From contig CAWHTG010000003.1 in assembly GCA_963832245.1 (NCBI GenBank), positions 434,001 through 498,000 on the forward strand: 64,000 bases of DNA, in the 5' to 3' direction. Source of the stretch: JABDBE01 sp963832245. Lineage in GTDB: Bacteria; Acidobacteriota; Terriglobia; Terriglobales; Acidobacteriaceae. Shown piece after piece: positions 41,310 through 49,262 of this stretch. How positions within the stretch are numbered: the first letter of the stretch is position 1; every line of letters begins with the position of its first letter. The notes beneath the pieces are model-generated. The model was not told the DNA's origin. It saw only the letters and a program-made list of their open reading frames with translations, and did not search any database. The position numbers and the translations under genes were made by a program.

Positions 41310-41816
41310 TCAAGCGGAAGCCGCCAATTTCCGAACCGCCTCCAGAAACTGCTCCAGCGGCGCTCGATCCATCTGGTTGTCGCCGCGATAGATGTAGCGC
41401 ACCGTGCCGCCCTTATCGACAACCAGCGTCGCCGGGTGCGCGATATTGATCGCATCCTTTCCCAGTCGGTGATAAAGCCCGTACGCCTTAGTCACCCTGC
41501 GGTCTTCATCCAGCAGAAAGGGAAACGAGACCGGATGTTTCTGCAGAAACTTCGCCGGCTTAAAGATCCCGTCGCGTTTCTCAGCTGCGATTAACACCAG
41601 TTGCGCTCCAGCCTGCTCGAGTTCACTTTTCAACGGCTCAAACTGGGCCATGCGTTTTACGCAGTTGGGTCACCAGGTGCCGCGCAAGAATTCCAGAATC
41701 ACAGGCGCATGCTGGCGTAGGCTCGAAAGCGAAAACGTTTCCGCTCGATTTGCCGCTGCCAGCGAAAAATCCGGCGCGCGCGAACCAATTCCCAGCGTCT
41801 CGGTGCGATTCTGCAT
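41310..41816 (-). CDS. Probable selenocysteine-containing peroxiredoxin-like protein (UGA-encoded Sec)
   Basis: ATG 41816 opens an AhpC/TSA-like thioredoxin-fold frame (GIGSRAPDFSL, then APVILEFLRGTW). An in-frame TGA at 41670-41672 follows, then PNCVKRMAQFEPLKSELEQAGAQLVLIAAEKRDG and the rest of the fold to the true stop at 41310 (PFLLDEDRRVTKAYGL, HPATLVVDKGGTVRYIYRG). The TGA occupies the first Cys of the expected C-x2-C in RGTW-x-PNC, giving UxxC at residues 49 and 52. The frame is otherwise intact over 168 residues. This is how UGA-decoded selenoproteins of the thioredoxin superfamily look. A recent nonsense mutation or a base-call error is the alternative. Selenocysteine machinery genes are not in this window. 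A longer GTG start at 41888 is possible. Confidence 0.75.
41633..41651 (-). other. Candidate SECIS hairpin after the UGA codon
   Basis: On the transcript strand ATGGC (41651-41647) can pair with GCCGT (41637-41633) around a 9-base loop containing G. The loop lies 24-32 bases after the UGA, inside the 16-37 base range known for bacterial SECIS elements. A second small hairpin (TGCGT-AAA-ACGCA) lies closer to the UGA. The stem is short, so the call is tentative. Confidence 0.35.
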
Positions 41817-41916
41817 CTTGAAATCGACTCTAAGGTACCTGCGAAACCAGAACAAGAGCGGATGCAACCAACGAACCAGCGGAGGCACGGGCTTCAGTCG
41901 AGCGGCGAACTGGTCT

Positions 41917-42291
41917 CTAGTTACAGGCCGAACGAGCGGAGGCTAGAGGGACGGGATCCGCAGTGTGTTCTTGAACCGTTGCGTCGTCCGCGAAGTGATC
42001 CCTCGATAAAACCGATCCGAAGATGACGAGAAGTAACGGCCAGGACGATGCTAGTATCTGCTCGAAGAGGCCTTGCACAAACTGATGGTGAGCACACGCA
42101 TGCACGGCCTGTGCGATTGTCAGAACAGTAGCGGGCAATATCCCAAGAGCCGCTGAGCTATTTGCGAGGGCTTGGGTCAACCGGGAGACGGCCGCAGCCA
42201 GATTCTGATACAGAATAAACATCCCGACCACGAAGAGCGCGGCACCTGCGATCGATTTATAAATCCGAAAAACTGTCTTCTTCGCGGCCAT
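41917..42291 (-). CDS. Small two-helix membrane protein
   Basis: The 124-residue product has two hydrophobic segments (about residues 15-35, AGAALFVVGMFILYQNL, and 85-105, SSWPLLLVIFGSVL). It ends in a polar tail. I do not recognise a family. ATG 42291 is preceded by AGGAGG at the right distance, so the longer frame to 42471 is not used. It lies upstream of the probable selenoprotein gene on the same strand, 100 bases away. Confidence 0.65.
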   Translation of the reverse strand: MAAKKTVFRIYKSIAGAALFVVGMFILYQNLAAAVSRLTQALANSSAALGILPATVLTIAQAVHACAHHQFVQGLFEQILASSWPLLLVIFGSVLSRDHFADDATVQEHTADPVPLASARSACN

Positions 42292-42512
42292 ATCCGCCTC
42301 CTCTGGGCTGTTTTCTTTTTCTCTACTGGTAAGTCGAACGGGGGGTCGCAAGATCGACAGGTCGAGTATTGTTTTTGGGGGAAAAACTTTGGGAAAACAA
42401 TCAAGCCCGAGAGCAACCGGGAATCGTTCCGTCGACGACAGGTGTACACTACCGTGCTCAGGCCGTGACACAAATCTCGAGATCCTGAGCTAAATCACGG
42501 AGGATAAAAATC

Positions 42513-43292
42513 ATGAACTGGAAACTGGGGAGAGTTTTCGTAGGGCTTTGCGGGTTGGCGTTGTCCGTATGGGTCGTGCCGGCGGGTGCGCAGATGTCCG
42601 AGGTGAAAGAAAAACCACGGATGTACTCGTATGTCGCGTTTTGGAATATTCCGCGCCCGCAGTGGGCGGAGATGGCAAAGGCAGACGCGGCTGACCAGAA
42701 GATTCTGGATAAGGCCATTGCCAACGGAACAATCGTGGGATATGGCAACGACGAGAATTTGGTTCACTCGCCCGACGGCCCGACCCACGACGGTTGGTGG
42801 TCGGCAAACTCCATAGCCGGGGTGCTTAACGTGCTGGACCAGTTCTACAAGTCTGGCAACGCTGCTTCTCCGGTGTTGACCACAGCGACGAAACACTCGG
42901 ATAGCCTTTACGTCAGCCGTTACTACAACTGGCATGCGGGATCGTGGAAGGATGCGTACGAGCACGGGTCGTCTTATAAATTAAAAGCAGGTGCTTCGGA
43001 CGAAGCCGTGAGTACGCTGAGCAAGAACCTGTTTGTGCCGTTTCTTGAGAAACTGCTGGCCGACGGGACGATTCACGAGTACGAAATCGACACCGAAGCC
43101 ATCCACACCGAAAATCCGGGCACGTTCTGGATTTTCTACCTCGCTGCGAACGCGGAAGCCATAGACAAAGTCAACGCTTCGTTGCGGGAAACCCTGAAGG
43201 CAAACCCGCTGCAAGGTCCGACCTTTGATTCCATGGTGGATTTCAGCGAGCACCGCGATTTTCTGGCGCGGTCAAGCGCTACCTATAAGTAA
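42513..43292 (+). CDS. Exported protein of unknown function
   Basis: A signal peptide (VFVGLCGLALSVWVVPAGAQ) leads into a 230-residue soluble protein with many aromatic residues (YSYVAFWNIPRPQWAEM, SLYVSRYYNWHAGSW, GTFWIFYLAA). The pattern suggests two related alpha-beta halves, each starting with a strand and followed by a helix, like dimeric ferredoxin-like barrel proteins; this is only an impression. GGAGGATA precedes ATG 42513. No operon partner is seen. Confidence 0.7.
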   Translation: MNWKLGRVFVGLCGLALSVWVVPAGAQMSEVKEKPRMYSYVAFWNIPRPQWAEMAKADAADQKILDKAIANGTIVGYGNDENLVHSPDGPTHDGWWSANSIAGVLNVLDQFYKSGNAASPVLTTATKHSDSLYVSRYYNWHAGSWKDAYEHGSSYKLKAGASDEAVSTLSKNLFVPFLEKLLADGTIHEYEIDTEAIHTENPGTFWIFYLAANAEAIDKVNASLRETLKANPLQGPTFDSMVDFSEHRDFLARSSATYK

Positions 43293-43490
43293 TTCCCGCA
43301 ATTGCTCGATGATCGCGGTCTATGGAACCAGAGAACCAACTTCGGAAACACAGGCACATGGACCCAGATCACGTGTCCGGCCCGCCAGAGAAAGGCACAA
43401 CGCTGCCTGCAGGAGTGGATCCTTGGGGGAATTTTGCGAAATAAGAATCTGTAGGGCGACGGAAAACACCGAGGCTGGTTGCACCCCGCA

Positions 43491-43545
43491 TGGGCGCCAG
43501 AACAATTCCCGCAAAACTGTGGCGAGATCCTGAAACTGGCGCCCA
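43491..43545. repeat. 10-bp inverted repeat in a gene-free gap
   Basis: TGGGCGCCAG (43491-43500) and CTGGCGCCCA (43536-43545) enclose 35 bases. The gap 43293-43637 between the exported protein and the aminotransferase otherwise shows no convincing gene; an 85-codon minus-strand frame there has no family features. Confidence 0.55.
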
Positions 43546-43637
43546 CCCGGTGGTTTGTTCATCTCACGTTCGTGCAAGCAGCCCGCACGCGTTCCGGCAA
43601 TCCGGAAATCGGGGAATTCCGGGTATCATAATCGGTG

Positions 43638-44801
43638 ATGTTTTCCCGCCGCACCGACTGGAAGCTTACGCCTAACCGCTTTACTCAATTGCAGCGGGAG
43701 TTGCAGGCTGCGGGAAGGGAAGCGCATGACCTGACGATTTCGAATCCTACGCGGGCTGACTTGCACTATGACTCAGAAGCCATTTTGCAGGCGCTGGTGA
43801 ATCCTCAGGCTATGGGTTACGATCCGCAGCCCAAGGGGTTGCGCGCGGCGCGCGAGGCTGTGGCTGGGTATTATCGCAAGCAGCATGATGATATCGATCC
43901 GGACGCGATCATACTTACGACGAGTACCAGCGAGGGTTATTCTTACGTGCTGCGTCTGTTGTGCAATGCGGAGGATGAAATTCTGGTGCCTAAGCCCAGC
44001 TATCCGCTATTTGAGTTTCTGGCCGACCTGCAGGATGTGAAGCTGGCTCCGTACCCGTTGCTCTACGATCATGGCTGGCAGATCGACTTTCCATCTTTGT
44101 ATAAAGCGGTGAACCATCGCACCCGGGCGGTCGTGGTGGTGCATCCCAATAATCCTACCGGGTCGTTCGTTGCGGACGCGGAACGGAGCGCGCTCAACCA
44201 GTTCTGCCGCGAATATAATCTGGCGCTCATTGTCGATGAGGTCTTTCTCGACTACGCACACGATGGCGCGGTGCGGCCTACATTCGCTATCAACCATGAC
44301 GTGCTGACGTTTACCATGAGTGGTCTGTCGAAAATTGCCGGGTTGCCGCAGATGAAGTTGGCGTGGATCGTGACCAGCGGCCCGGCGGAACAGGTTTCGA
44401 CGGCGCTGGCGCGGCTGGAGGTGATTGCCGATACTTATCTCTCGATGAATGCGCCGATTCAATTGGCTGCGCCCGTGCTGTTGGAACAGCGCCATTCCAT
44501 TCAGCCGCTGCTGCTGGACCGGGTGCGAGCCAATCTGAGCGAACTGGATCGCGGATTGGCGAAACAGACCACCTCCCGCCGCCTCGATGCGGAAGGAGGA
44601 TGGTATGCCGTGATTAGGGTTCCAGCAACGCAAACTGACGAAGACCTTGCCATTGAAATACTGCGCAAGCTTTCTGTGCTCGTCCATCCCGGGCATTTTT
44701 ATGATTTCCCAAGCGATGGATACCTGATTGTCAGCCTGATCACGCCGCCTCAAAGTTTTCGTCATGGGATAGGCCAGGTGATCGAGCTGCTGAAGCGGTA
44801 G
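43638..44801 (+). CDS. PLP-dependent aminotransferase, class I/II fold
   Basis: The fold type I hallmarks are TISNPTRADL near the N-terminus, STSEGYSYVL, HPNNPTGSFV (Asn172 region), IVDEVFLDYA and the PLP lysine K232 in SGLSKIAGLPQMKLAWI. The length of 387 is typical. Substrate cannot be assigned; alanine, aspartate or aromatic aminotransferases all fit. GTG 43635 lies directly before ATG 43638 and either may start translation. The crotonase gene follows 142 bases downstream. Confidence 0.85.
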   Translation: MFSRRTDWKLTPNRFTQLQRELQAAGREAHDLTISNPTRADLHYDSEAILQALVNPQAMGYDPQPKGLRAAREAVAGYYRKQHDDIDPDAIILTTSTSEGYSYVLRLLCNAEDEILVPKPSYPLFEFLADLQDVKLAPYPLLYDHGWQIDFPSLYKAVNHRTRAVVVVHPNNPTGSFVADAERSALNQFCREYNLALIVDEVFLDYAHDGAVRPTFAINHDVLTFTMSGLSKIAGLPQMKLAWIVTSGPAEQVSTALARLEVIADTYLSMNAPIQLAAPVLLEQRHSIQPLLLDRVRANLSELDRGLAKQTTSRRLDAEGGWYAVIRVPATQTDEDLAIEILRKLSVLVHPGHFYDFPSDGYLIVSLITPPQSFRHGIGQVIELLKR

Positions 44802-44943
44802 CACATGCATCACTAGACAGCGCCGCGGTGTCTCTAAAATCGCGTGTGGAAAAGTTCGCATTCCACTGGTGAACTAATCCACATATACTCTCCCTCATGG
44901 CCACAATCGACAAACCTGCGATGACGCAGCGGCGCAAACTGGC

Positions 44944-45702
44944 ATGATTCTTACGATCGATCACGGAGCGGTGCGCGAGCTGCAGTTGAACCGCCCGCCG
45001 GCGAATGCGTTGTCGCCGGAGTTCATCGTTGCCCTCAAGCATGCTGTCGAGTCAGCTCCACAAGACGGCGCCCGCGCGCTGATAATTTCCGGAGCGCCCG
45101 GCAGATTTTCGGCCGGCCTCGACGTTCCGCTGTTGTTGACGCTGGATCGTCCAGCAATGACTGTCATGTGGCGTGAGCTTTACGCACTGCTCGGTGCGCT
45201 TGCGCTTTCTCCCATCCCTATTGCCGCTGCCGTCACTGGGCACGCGACTGCCGGCGGGACCGTTTTGCCGATCTTTTGTGACTACAGGATCGCGGCGCGC
45301 GGCGATTGGAAATTGGGGTTGAACGAAGTGCAGGTAGGGCTGCCTTTGCCTCCAGTGATTTTTGCTGGGCTGCGACGACTGTTGGGCGCGCATCAGGCGG
45401 AGAGGCTCGCTGTGGCGGGTCTCTTGATTTCTCCGGAGGAGGCCGCCCGCATCGGTCTGGTTGATGAGGTTGTTCCGCTCGATCAGGTGGTGAGCCGGGC
45501 AATCGAGTGGAGCCGCGGTTTACTGGCCTTGCCGGTCGATGCGATGGCCGCAACCCGGCGGAGCGCTCGCGCCGATTTGTCCGAACTTTTTGCGACGTCC
45601 TTCGACCTTGAGCTTGAGCAGGTCATCGCTACCTGGTGGAGCCCCGAAGCCCAAACTACGCTGCGCGTTTTTGTTGATCGCCTTGCCCGGAAGAGAGCTT
45701 AG
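44944..45702 (+). CDS. Crotonase-fold enoyl-CoA hydratase/isomerase family protein
   Basis: The crotonase fold is visible as ELQLNRPPANALS, FSAGLDVPLLL, TGHATAGGTVLPIFCDYRIAA and LGLNEVQVGLPLPP. The first catalytic Glu of true hydratases (GGGLE) is replaced here (GGTVL-P), while the second is kept in GLNEVQVG. This favours an isomerase or another CoA reaction over hydration. The ATG overlaps the stop of a 16-codon ORF (44897-44947) as ATGA, so initiation may depend on that leader. Confidence 0.8.
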   Translation: MILTIDHGAVRELQLNRPPANALSPEFIVALKHAVESAPQDGARALIISGAPGRFSAGLDVPLLLTLDRPAMTVMWRELYALLGALALSPIPIAAAVTGHATAGGTVLPIFCDYRIAARGDWKLGLNEVQVGLPLPPVIFAGLRRLLGAHQAERLAVAGLLISPEEAARIGLVDEVVPLDQVVSRAIEWSRGLLALPVDAMAATRRSARADLSELFATSFDLELEQVIATWWSPEAQTTLRVFVDRLARKRA

Positions 45703-45760
45703 CTGGGGTGCCAGGTTTGCCTTGCCACGCTAGACCGAGAGTGAAAGCCTAAAAGTGAAA

Positions 45761-45796
45761 GGGCCGGGGAACGTTGGATCCACGACGCCCCGGCCC
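45761..45796. terminator. Hairpin between convergent genes
   Basis: GGGCCGGGG (45761-45769) and CCCCGGCCC (45788-45796) form a 9-bp GC stem with an 18-base loop, 59 bases after the crotonase stop and 85 before the MBL hydrolase stop. A short A-rich stretch (GAAAAATC) follows on the plus strand. Confidence 0.6.
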
Positions 45797-45880
45797 TGTG
45801 TCGAAAAATCAAATTTCAGCTACTAGGATGCGATCTTGTAATTCGGGTTGCCTCGTCCCCTGAACGTTGAGCCCAGATCC

Positions 45881-46510
45881 CTAACTCTTCAAAAAGGGGT
45901 TGTTTTCACGCTCTTCGCCGATGGTGGTAATAGAGCCGTGGCCGGGGATTACGACGGTGTCATCGGGGAGGGCGAGGAGTTTGTCGTGCACGGAATGGAT
46001 GATCTTTTCGTATGAACCGCCGGGTAGATCGGTGCGGCCGATGCTTCCGGCGAAGAGGGTGTCTCCGGCGATTAGTTTCTTCTGGCTGGGAAAGTAAAGG
46101 CAGACGCTGCCTTCGGTGTGTCCCGGCGTGAAAAGTACATTCGCGGAGAGCGAGCCAGCCTTCACCGTATCCGCCTGGCCGATGTTCTGATCAATTTCTA
46201 CTTTGCCGGGAGGTGCTACGCCGATCCATGTCGCTTGGATATCCAGCATCTTGAGCAATTCGCAATCGTTCTGATTAAGCAGGATGGGAGCGCCGGTGGC
46301 GGCTCGCAGTTTCATGGCGCCGCCTACATGGTCGATGTGGGCATGGGTGATGACGATTTGTTTTACCTGCAAGTTGTGTTTCCGAACCAGGGCGAGAATG
46401 CTTTGGATTTCATCGCCGGGATCGATGACCATGGCTTCGCGCGTGGTCTCGTCGCCGATGATGGAGCAATTGCATTGCAGCGGGCCGACGGGAAGGATTT
46501 CGTGGATCAT
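45881..46510 (-). CDS. Metallo-beta-lactamase-fold hydrolase, glyoxalase II-like
   Basis: The MBL zinc motif THAHIDHVGG is present, with further ligands in FTPGHTEGSVCLY (His), IAGDTLFAGSIGRTD (Asp) and IPGHGSITTIGEE (His). The length of 209 matches small GloB-like thioester hydrolases of bacteria. Start ATG 46510 (MIHEILPVGPLQCNCSII) is the family start; the longer frame runs into the upstream repeat. It follows secG on the minus strand across a 17-bp inverted repeat. Confidence 0.88.
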   Translation of the reverse strand: MIHEILPVGPLQCNCSIIGDETTREAMVIDPGDEIQSILALVRKHNLQVKQIVITHAHIDHVGGAMKLRAATGAPILLNQNDCELLKMLDIQATWIGVAPPGKVEIDQNIGQADTVKAGSLSANVLFTPGHTEGSVCLYFPSQKKLIAGDTLFAGSIGRTDLPGGSYEKIIHSVHDKLLALPDDTVVIPGHGSITTIGEERENNPFLKS

Positions 46511-46523
46511 GGGGGCCTGTCGC

Positions 46524-46578
46524 TGGTCGGTAGTCGTTGGCCCCGTGTTGTTGGCTAACGACCAACGACTACCGACCA
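46524..46578. repeat. 17-bp perfect inverted repeat between secG and the MBL gene
   Basis: TGGTCGGTAGTCGTTGG (46524-46540) is matched by its reverse complement at 46562-46578 across a 21-base loop, which itself contains TTGGCTAAC-like copies. The repeat begins four bases past the secG stop (46583) and ends 13 bases before the MBL start. It could stop or stabilise the secG transcript. Confidence 0.8.
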
Positions 46579-46582
46579 ACGA

Positions 46583-46897
46583 CTATTTTTGTGGCGTAGC
46601 TGGCTTCGCGGGTTGCGACTTGGCCGGCGCGGATTTGACTCCCTGCAGGACCGAGTTGGTGCCGGCGTGGCGCGAAGCAAAAACCGATAGCGTGATCGAA
46701 GTCACCATAAAGATGATGGCCGACCATGTGGTCGCTTTCGACAGAACCGTAGCCGCGCCGCGCGGGCCGAAGGCGGTCTGGCTGCCCATGCCGCCGAATG
46801 CAGCAGCGATGTCGCCGCTCTTGCCGCTTTGGAGCAATACCACGATGATGAGAAACAAACAAACCGCGACGTGGACGATGGTAACTAATATGACCAT
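46583..46897 (-). CDS. secG: Preprotein translocase subunit SecG
   Basis: SecG is the small helper subunit of the SecYEG channel. The protein has two membrane helices (about residues 3-23 and 53-73) linked by the family loop LLQSGKSGDIAAAFGGMGSQTAFGPRGAATVLSKAT. A Pro/Lys-rich tail follows. The length of 104 is normal. Its first codons overlap by 13 bases the end of a PilZ gene on the same strand, so the two may be co-transcribed. Confidence 0.92.
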   Translation of the reverse strand: MVILVTIVHVAVCLFLIIVVLLQSGKSGDIAAAFGGMGSQTAFGPRGAATVLSKATTWSAIIFMVTSITLSVFASRHAGTNSVLQGVKSAPAKSQPAKPATPQK

Positions 46898-47418
46898 GAG
46901 CTTAACAATTCCTCGAACGGCACGCTTCGCCGTTTCGTTTTAAGGCTTTTGCTTCTGGGGACTATTAAGGATCGGATGCCCTGAAATCCCGCCTCTGAGT
47001 GCTGGTTTATTGTACGATGCACGCGCTGCAGAACACAACCGGGAGCTGGAGATCGGTGCGAGATGCCTAATGTCTTGCCTCGATACAGTGGAAGCAGTTT
47101 GCAACGCTCCCTGATCTGTTGAGTTTGCTCAGGCGTCAGGTTAAGGAATTCGAAGCCATAGATTTTGCCGATGTTGTGTCTTATCACCGCCCGCACTTTG
47201 CCGGCAGCAATCACCTCCAGTTCTACCGTATCATTAAGTTCCAATAAATCTGCGGTGATGGCGGATATGCCGCTGGTACTGATTTCGATGCTGATTCCCG
47301 GCATCACCACGCCATCGGCCGAGCGGATTGTAATGGGTACGCTAAATCGGTATCGGGGATGCCGTCTCCGGTCCATAGCGGCTTCGGGTTGTTTCTGCGC
47401 GTCAATGTCAGGCTGCAT
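46885..47418 (-). CDS. PilZ-domain protein with C-terminal extension
   Basis: Residues about 15-110 form a PilZ domain: DRRRHPRYRFSVPITIRS with the R-x3-R type motif, then SIEISTSGISAITA, and KIYGFEFLNLTPEQ. The last 70 residues (from LYRGKTLGISHRS) do not look like PilZ and are rich in Arg and Ser. The end overlaps secG by 13 bases. ATG 47418 is a guess between several in-frame Met codons; MDRRRHPR at 47376 is the other candidate. It is divergent from bshC. Confidence 0.7.
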   Translation of the reverse strand: MQPDIDAQKQPEAAMDRRRHPRYRFSVPITIRSADGVVMPGISIEISTSGISAITADLLELNDTVELEVIAAGKVRAVIRHNIGKIYGFEFLNLTPEQTQQIRERCKLLPLYRGKTLGISHRSPAPGCVLQRVHRTINQHSEAGFQGIRSLIVPRSKSLKTKRRSVPFEELLSSWSY

Positions 47419-47593
47419 GGACAATTCTGCCTCTTGGATAGAACATCGGCGGAAGCCGATTTTTTCTTTAGTGAGCTGGCGCTGGTTTTTGCATCCTCTC
47501 GCCATTGCCTACATCTCATTTAGAACGCTGGTCTGTAGCGGGGCGTTGACCTATCATGAATTTGATCGTCCAAGGCTGTCAGGAGGACTGTCC

Positions 47594-49216
47594 GTGAAGT
47601 CGGAGTGTTTGCCCTTCAGCCAAATCCCGCATACCACGAGGCTGTTCGCCGACTTCCTTTCCGGCTCTTCCCAAATCCAACGGTTTTATCCCCGATCCGC
47701 TTACTTCAACCAATGGTTTAAGGATGAGGTGTCGAGCATCCGTTATGAGGCGGAGCGTCGACTGCGGGTTTCGTCGATCCTGGAACGCCAAAATCAGTCG
47801 TGGGGCGGCGCGTCCAAGAAAACTCTGGAGAACATTGGCCGGCTGCGGGCAGGCGCATCAGCGGTAGTTACTGGGCAGCAAGTGGGACTCTTTGGCGGTC
47901 CGTTATTCTCGATTTTCAAGGCACTGACCGCAGTCAAACTAGCCGACCAGGCAACTCGGGCGGGCAGCGATTGCGTGCCGGTGTTCTGGCTCGCCACCGA
48001 GGATCACGATCTGGAAGAAGTAAACCAAATCTCGATTGCGGGATCGGATGGTTCTCTGCAAAAGCTGACCGCGCCGGCGCAGGGATTGCCGGCGGCTCCC
48101 GTCGGAACTGTACGGTTCGGCCCAGAAATTCAGGCTTTGGTGGAGGCAGCCACGGGGTGGTTGGGGCCTTCTGCAATTTCCGATTTTCTTCGGGAAGCGT
48201 ACCGTCCGGGTGAGACCTTCGGCAGCGCCTTTGCCCGCTTGTTCGCGCGACTGTTTGCCGATTGGGGGGTGATCCTTCTGGATGCGGCTGATCCTGAATT
48301 GCACCAGATTGCTGAGCCCATCTACCAAGCTGCGATCGATCGAGCCGGTGAACTGGACGAAGCCCTACTGGCTCGGGGCAAGGCGCTGGACGCGGCGGGT
48401 TACCATCAGCAGGTAAAGGTCACGCCCTCTTCGACGCTGCTGTTCACGTTGCGAAATGGCGCGCGAGTGCCGGTGCATCGTCGAGTGAATGGACAGGGAA
48501 GTGCTGACTTTCTGATCGAAGAGGAACGAATCTCGCAGGCGGAATTGCTGAGTCGCATAACCTCGTCGCCACAAGAATTCAGCGCCAATGTTTTGCTGCG
48601 TCCGGTGATTCAGGATTACCTGCTGCCGACGCTTGCCTATGTCGGGGGATCTGCGGAAGTCGCTTACTTTGCCCAGGCTGGTGTGGTTTACGAGGCGCTA
48701 TTGAGCCGGGTCACGCCAATCGTACCCCGTCTGTCCGCAACAGTAGTAGAGCCGAAACTGAAAGGACTACTTGAGCGTTACGGCCTGCGCTTGCCGGATC
48801 TTTTTTCCGGTCCAGAAAGCTTGCGCGAACAGATGGCTTCGCGGGTTTTGCCGAAGGAACTGCAATCGGCATTTGATCAGGCGGAGGCTTCGCTGGAAAA
48901 GTCGCTGGCCGCGATTCGCGAGGGTTTGGCTCGATTGGATACGACGCTGGTCGATTCGGCCAGCAATGCGGCGTCGAAGATGCAGCACCAGCTTACGCAA
49001 TTACGCTCTCGCGCTGCGCGTGCCGAGCTTCGCCAAACCGAGGTTCTGGGCCGGCACGCCGACCTGCTGTGTAACTCTCTCTATCCCAATAAAACCTTGC
49101 AGGAACGAGAGATTGCAGGCATCTATTTCCTCGGGCGCTATGGGACGGAATTTCTGCGGGATCTGTATGACACGATCCACAGCGACTGCCTCGATCATCA
49201 GGTGATCTCGTTGTAG
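47594..49216 (+). CDS. bshC: Putative cysteine ligase BshC (bacillithiol biosynthesis)
   Basis: BshC adds cysteine to GlcN-malate in the last step of bacillithiol synthesis. The 540-residue length is typical. Family marks include VVTGQQVGLFGGPLFSIFKALTAVKLA, CVPVFWLATEDHDLEEVN, GWGVILLD-like DWGVILLDAADPEL, YVGGSAEVAYFAQ and a long coiled coil (about residues 380-470). GTG 47594 is chosen because AGGAGG lies seven bases upstream; a longer frame from 47165 would be antisense to the PilZ gene. Bacillithiol would be the main low-molecular-weight thiol; bshA and bshB are not in the window. Confidence 0.92.
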   Translation: MKSECLPFSQIPHTTRLFADFLSGSSQIQRFYPRSAYFNQWFKDEVSSIRYEAERRLRVSSILERQNQSWGGASKKTLENIGRLRAGASAVVTGQQVGLFGGPLFSIFKALTAVKLADQATRAGSDCVPVFWLATEDHDLEEVNQISIAGSDGSLQKLTAPAQGLPAAPVGTVRFGPEIQALVEAATGWLGPSAISDFLREAYRPGETFGSAFARLFARLFADWGVILLDAADPELHQIAEPIYQAAIDRAGELDEALLARGKALDAAGYHQQVKVTPSSTLLFTLRNGARVPVHRRVNGQGSADFLIEEERISQAELLSRITSSPQEFSANVLLRPVIQDYLLPTLAYVGGSAEVAYFAQAGVVYEALLSRVTPIVPRLSATVVEPKLKGLLERYGLRLPDLFSGPESLREQMASRVLPKELQSAFDQAEASLEKSLAAIREGLARLDTTLVDSASNAASKMQHQLTQLRSRAARAELRQTEVLGRHADLLCNSLYPNKTLQEREIAGIYFLGRYGTEFLRDLYDTIHSDCLDHQVISL

Positions 49217-49221
49217 TGTAG

Positions 49222-49243
49222 GCGCGAGCGTCCTCGCTCGTGC
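49222..49243. repeat. Hairpin after bshC
   Basis: GCGCGAGCG and CGCTCGTGC form a 9-bp stem (one G-T pair) around TCCT, the same loop as at 24850-24871. It lies between convergent bshC and the HAD gene. Confidence 0.65.
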
Positions 49244-49262
49244 GGCCTAGCAAGGAAATCCG

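Noticed and set aside
41310..41651. Independent 113-codon peroxiredoxin fragment starting at an internal ATG
   Set aside because: The N-terminal half of the fold is encoded in the same frame directly upstream across a single UGA, so a split gene is less likely than recoding.
43320..43577. 85-codon minus-strand frame in the gap before the aminotransferase
   Set aside because: It overlaps an inverted repeat, has no ribosome site and shows no family features.
44007..44861. 284-codon minus-strand frame opposite the aminotransferase
   Set aside because: It is a shadow of a well-supported PLP enzyme.
47165..47593. Longer bshC start giving a 683-residue protein
   Set aside because: The extra 143 codons run antisense through a PilZ gene, whereas GTG 47594 has AGGAGG at the right distance and gives the usual family length.
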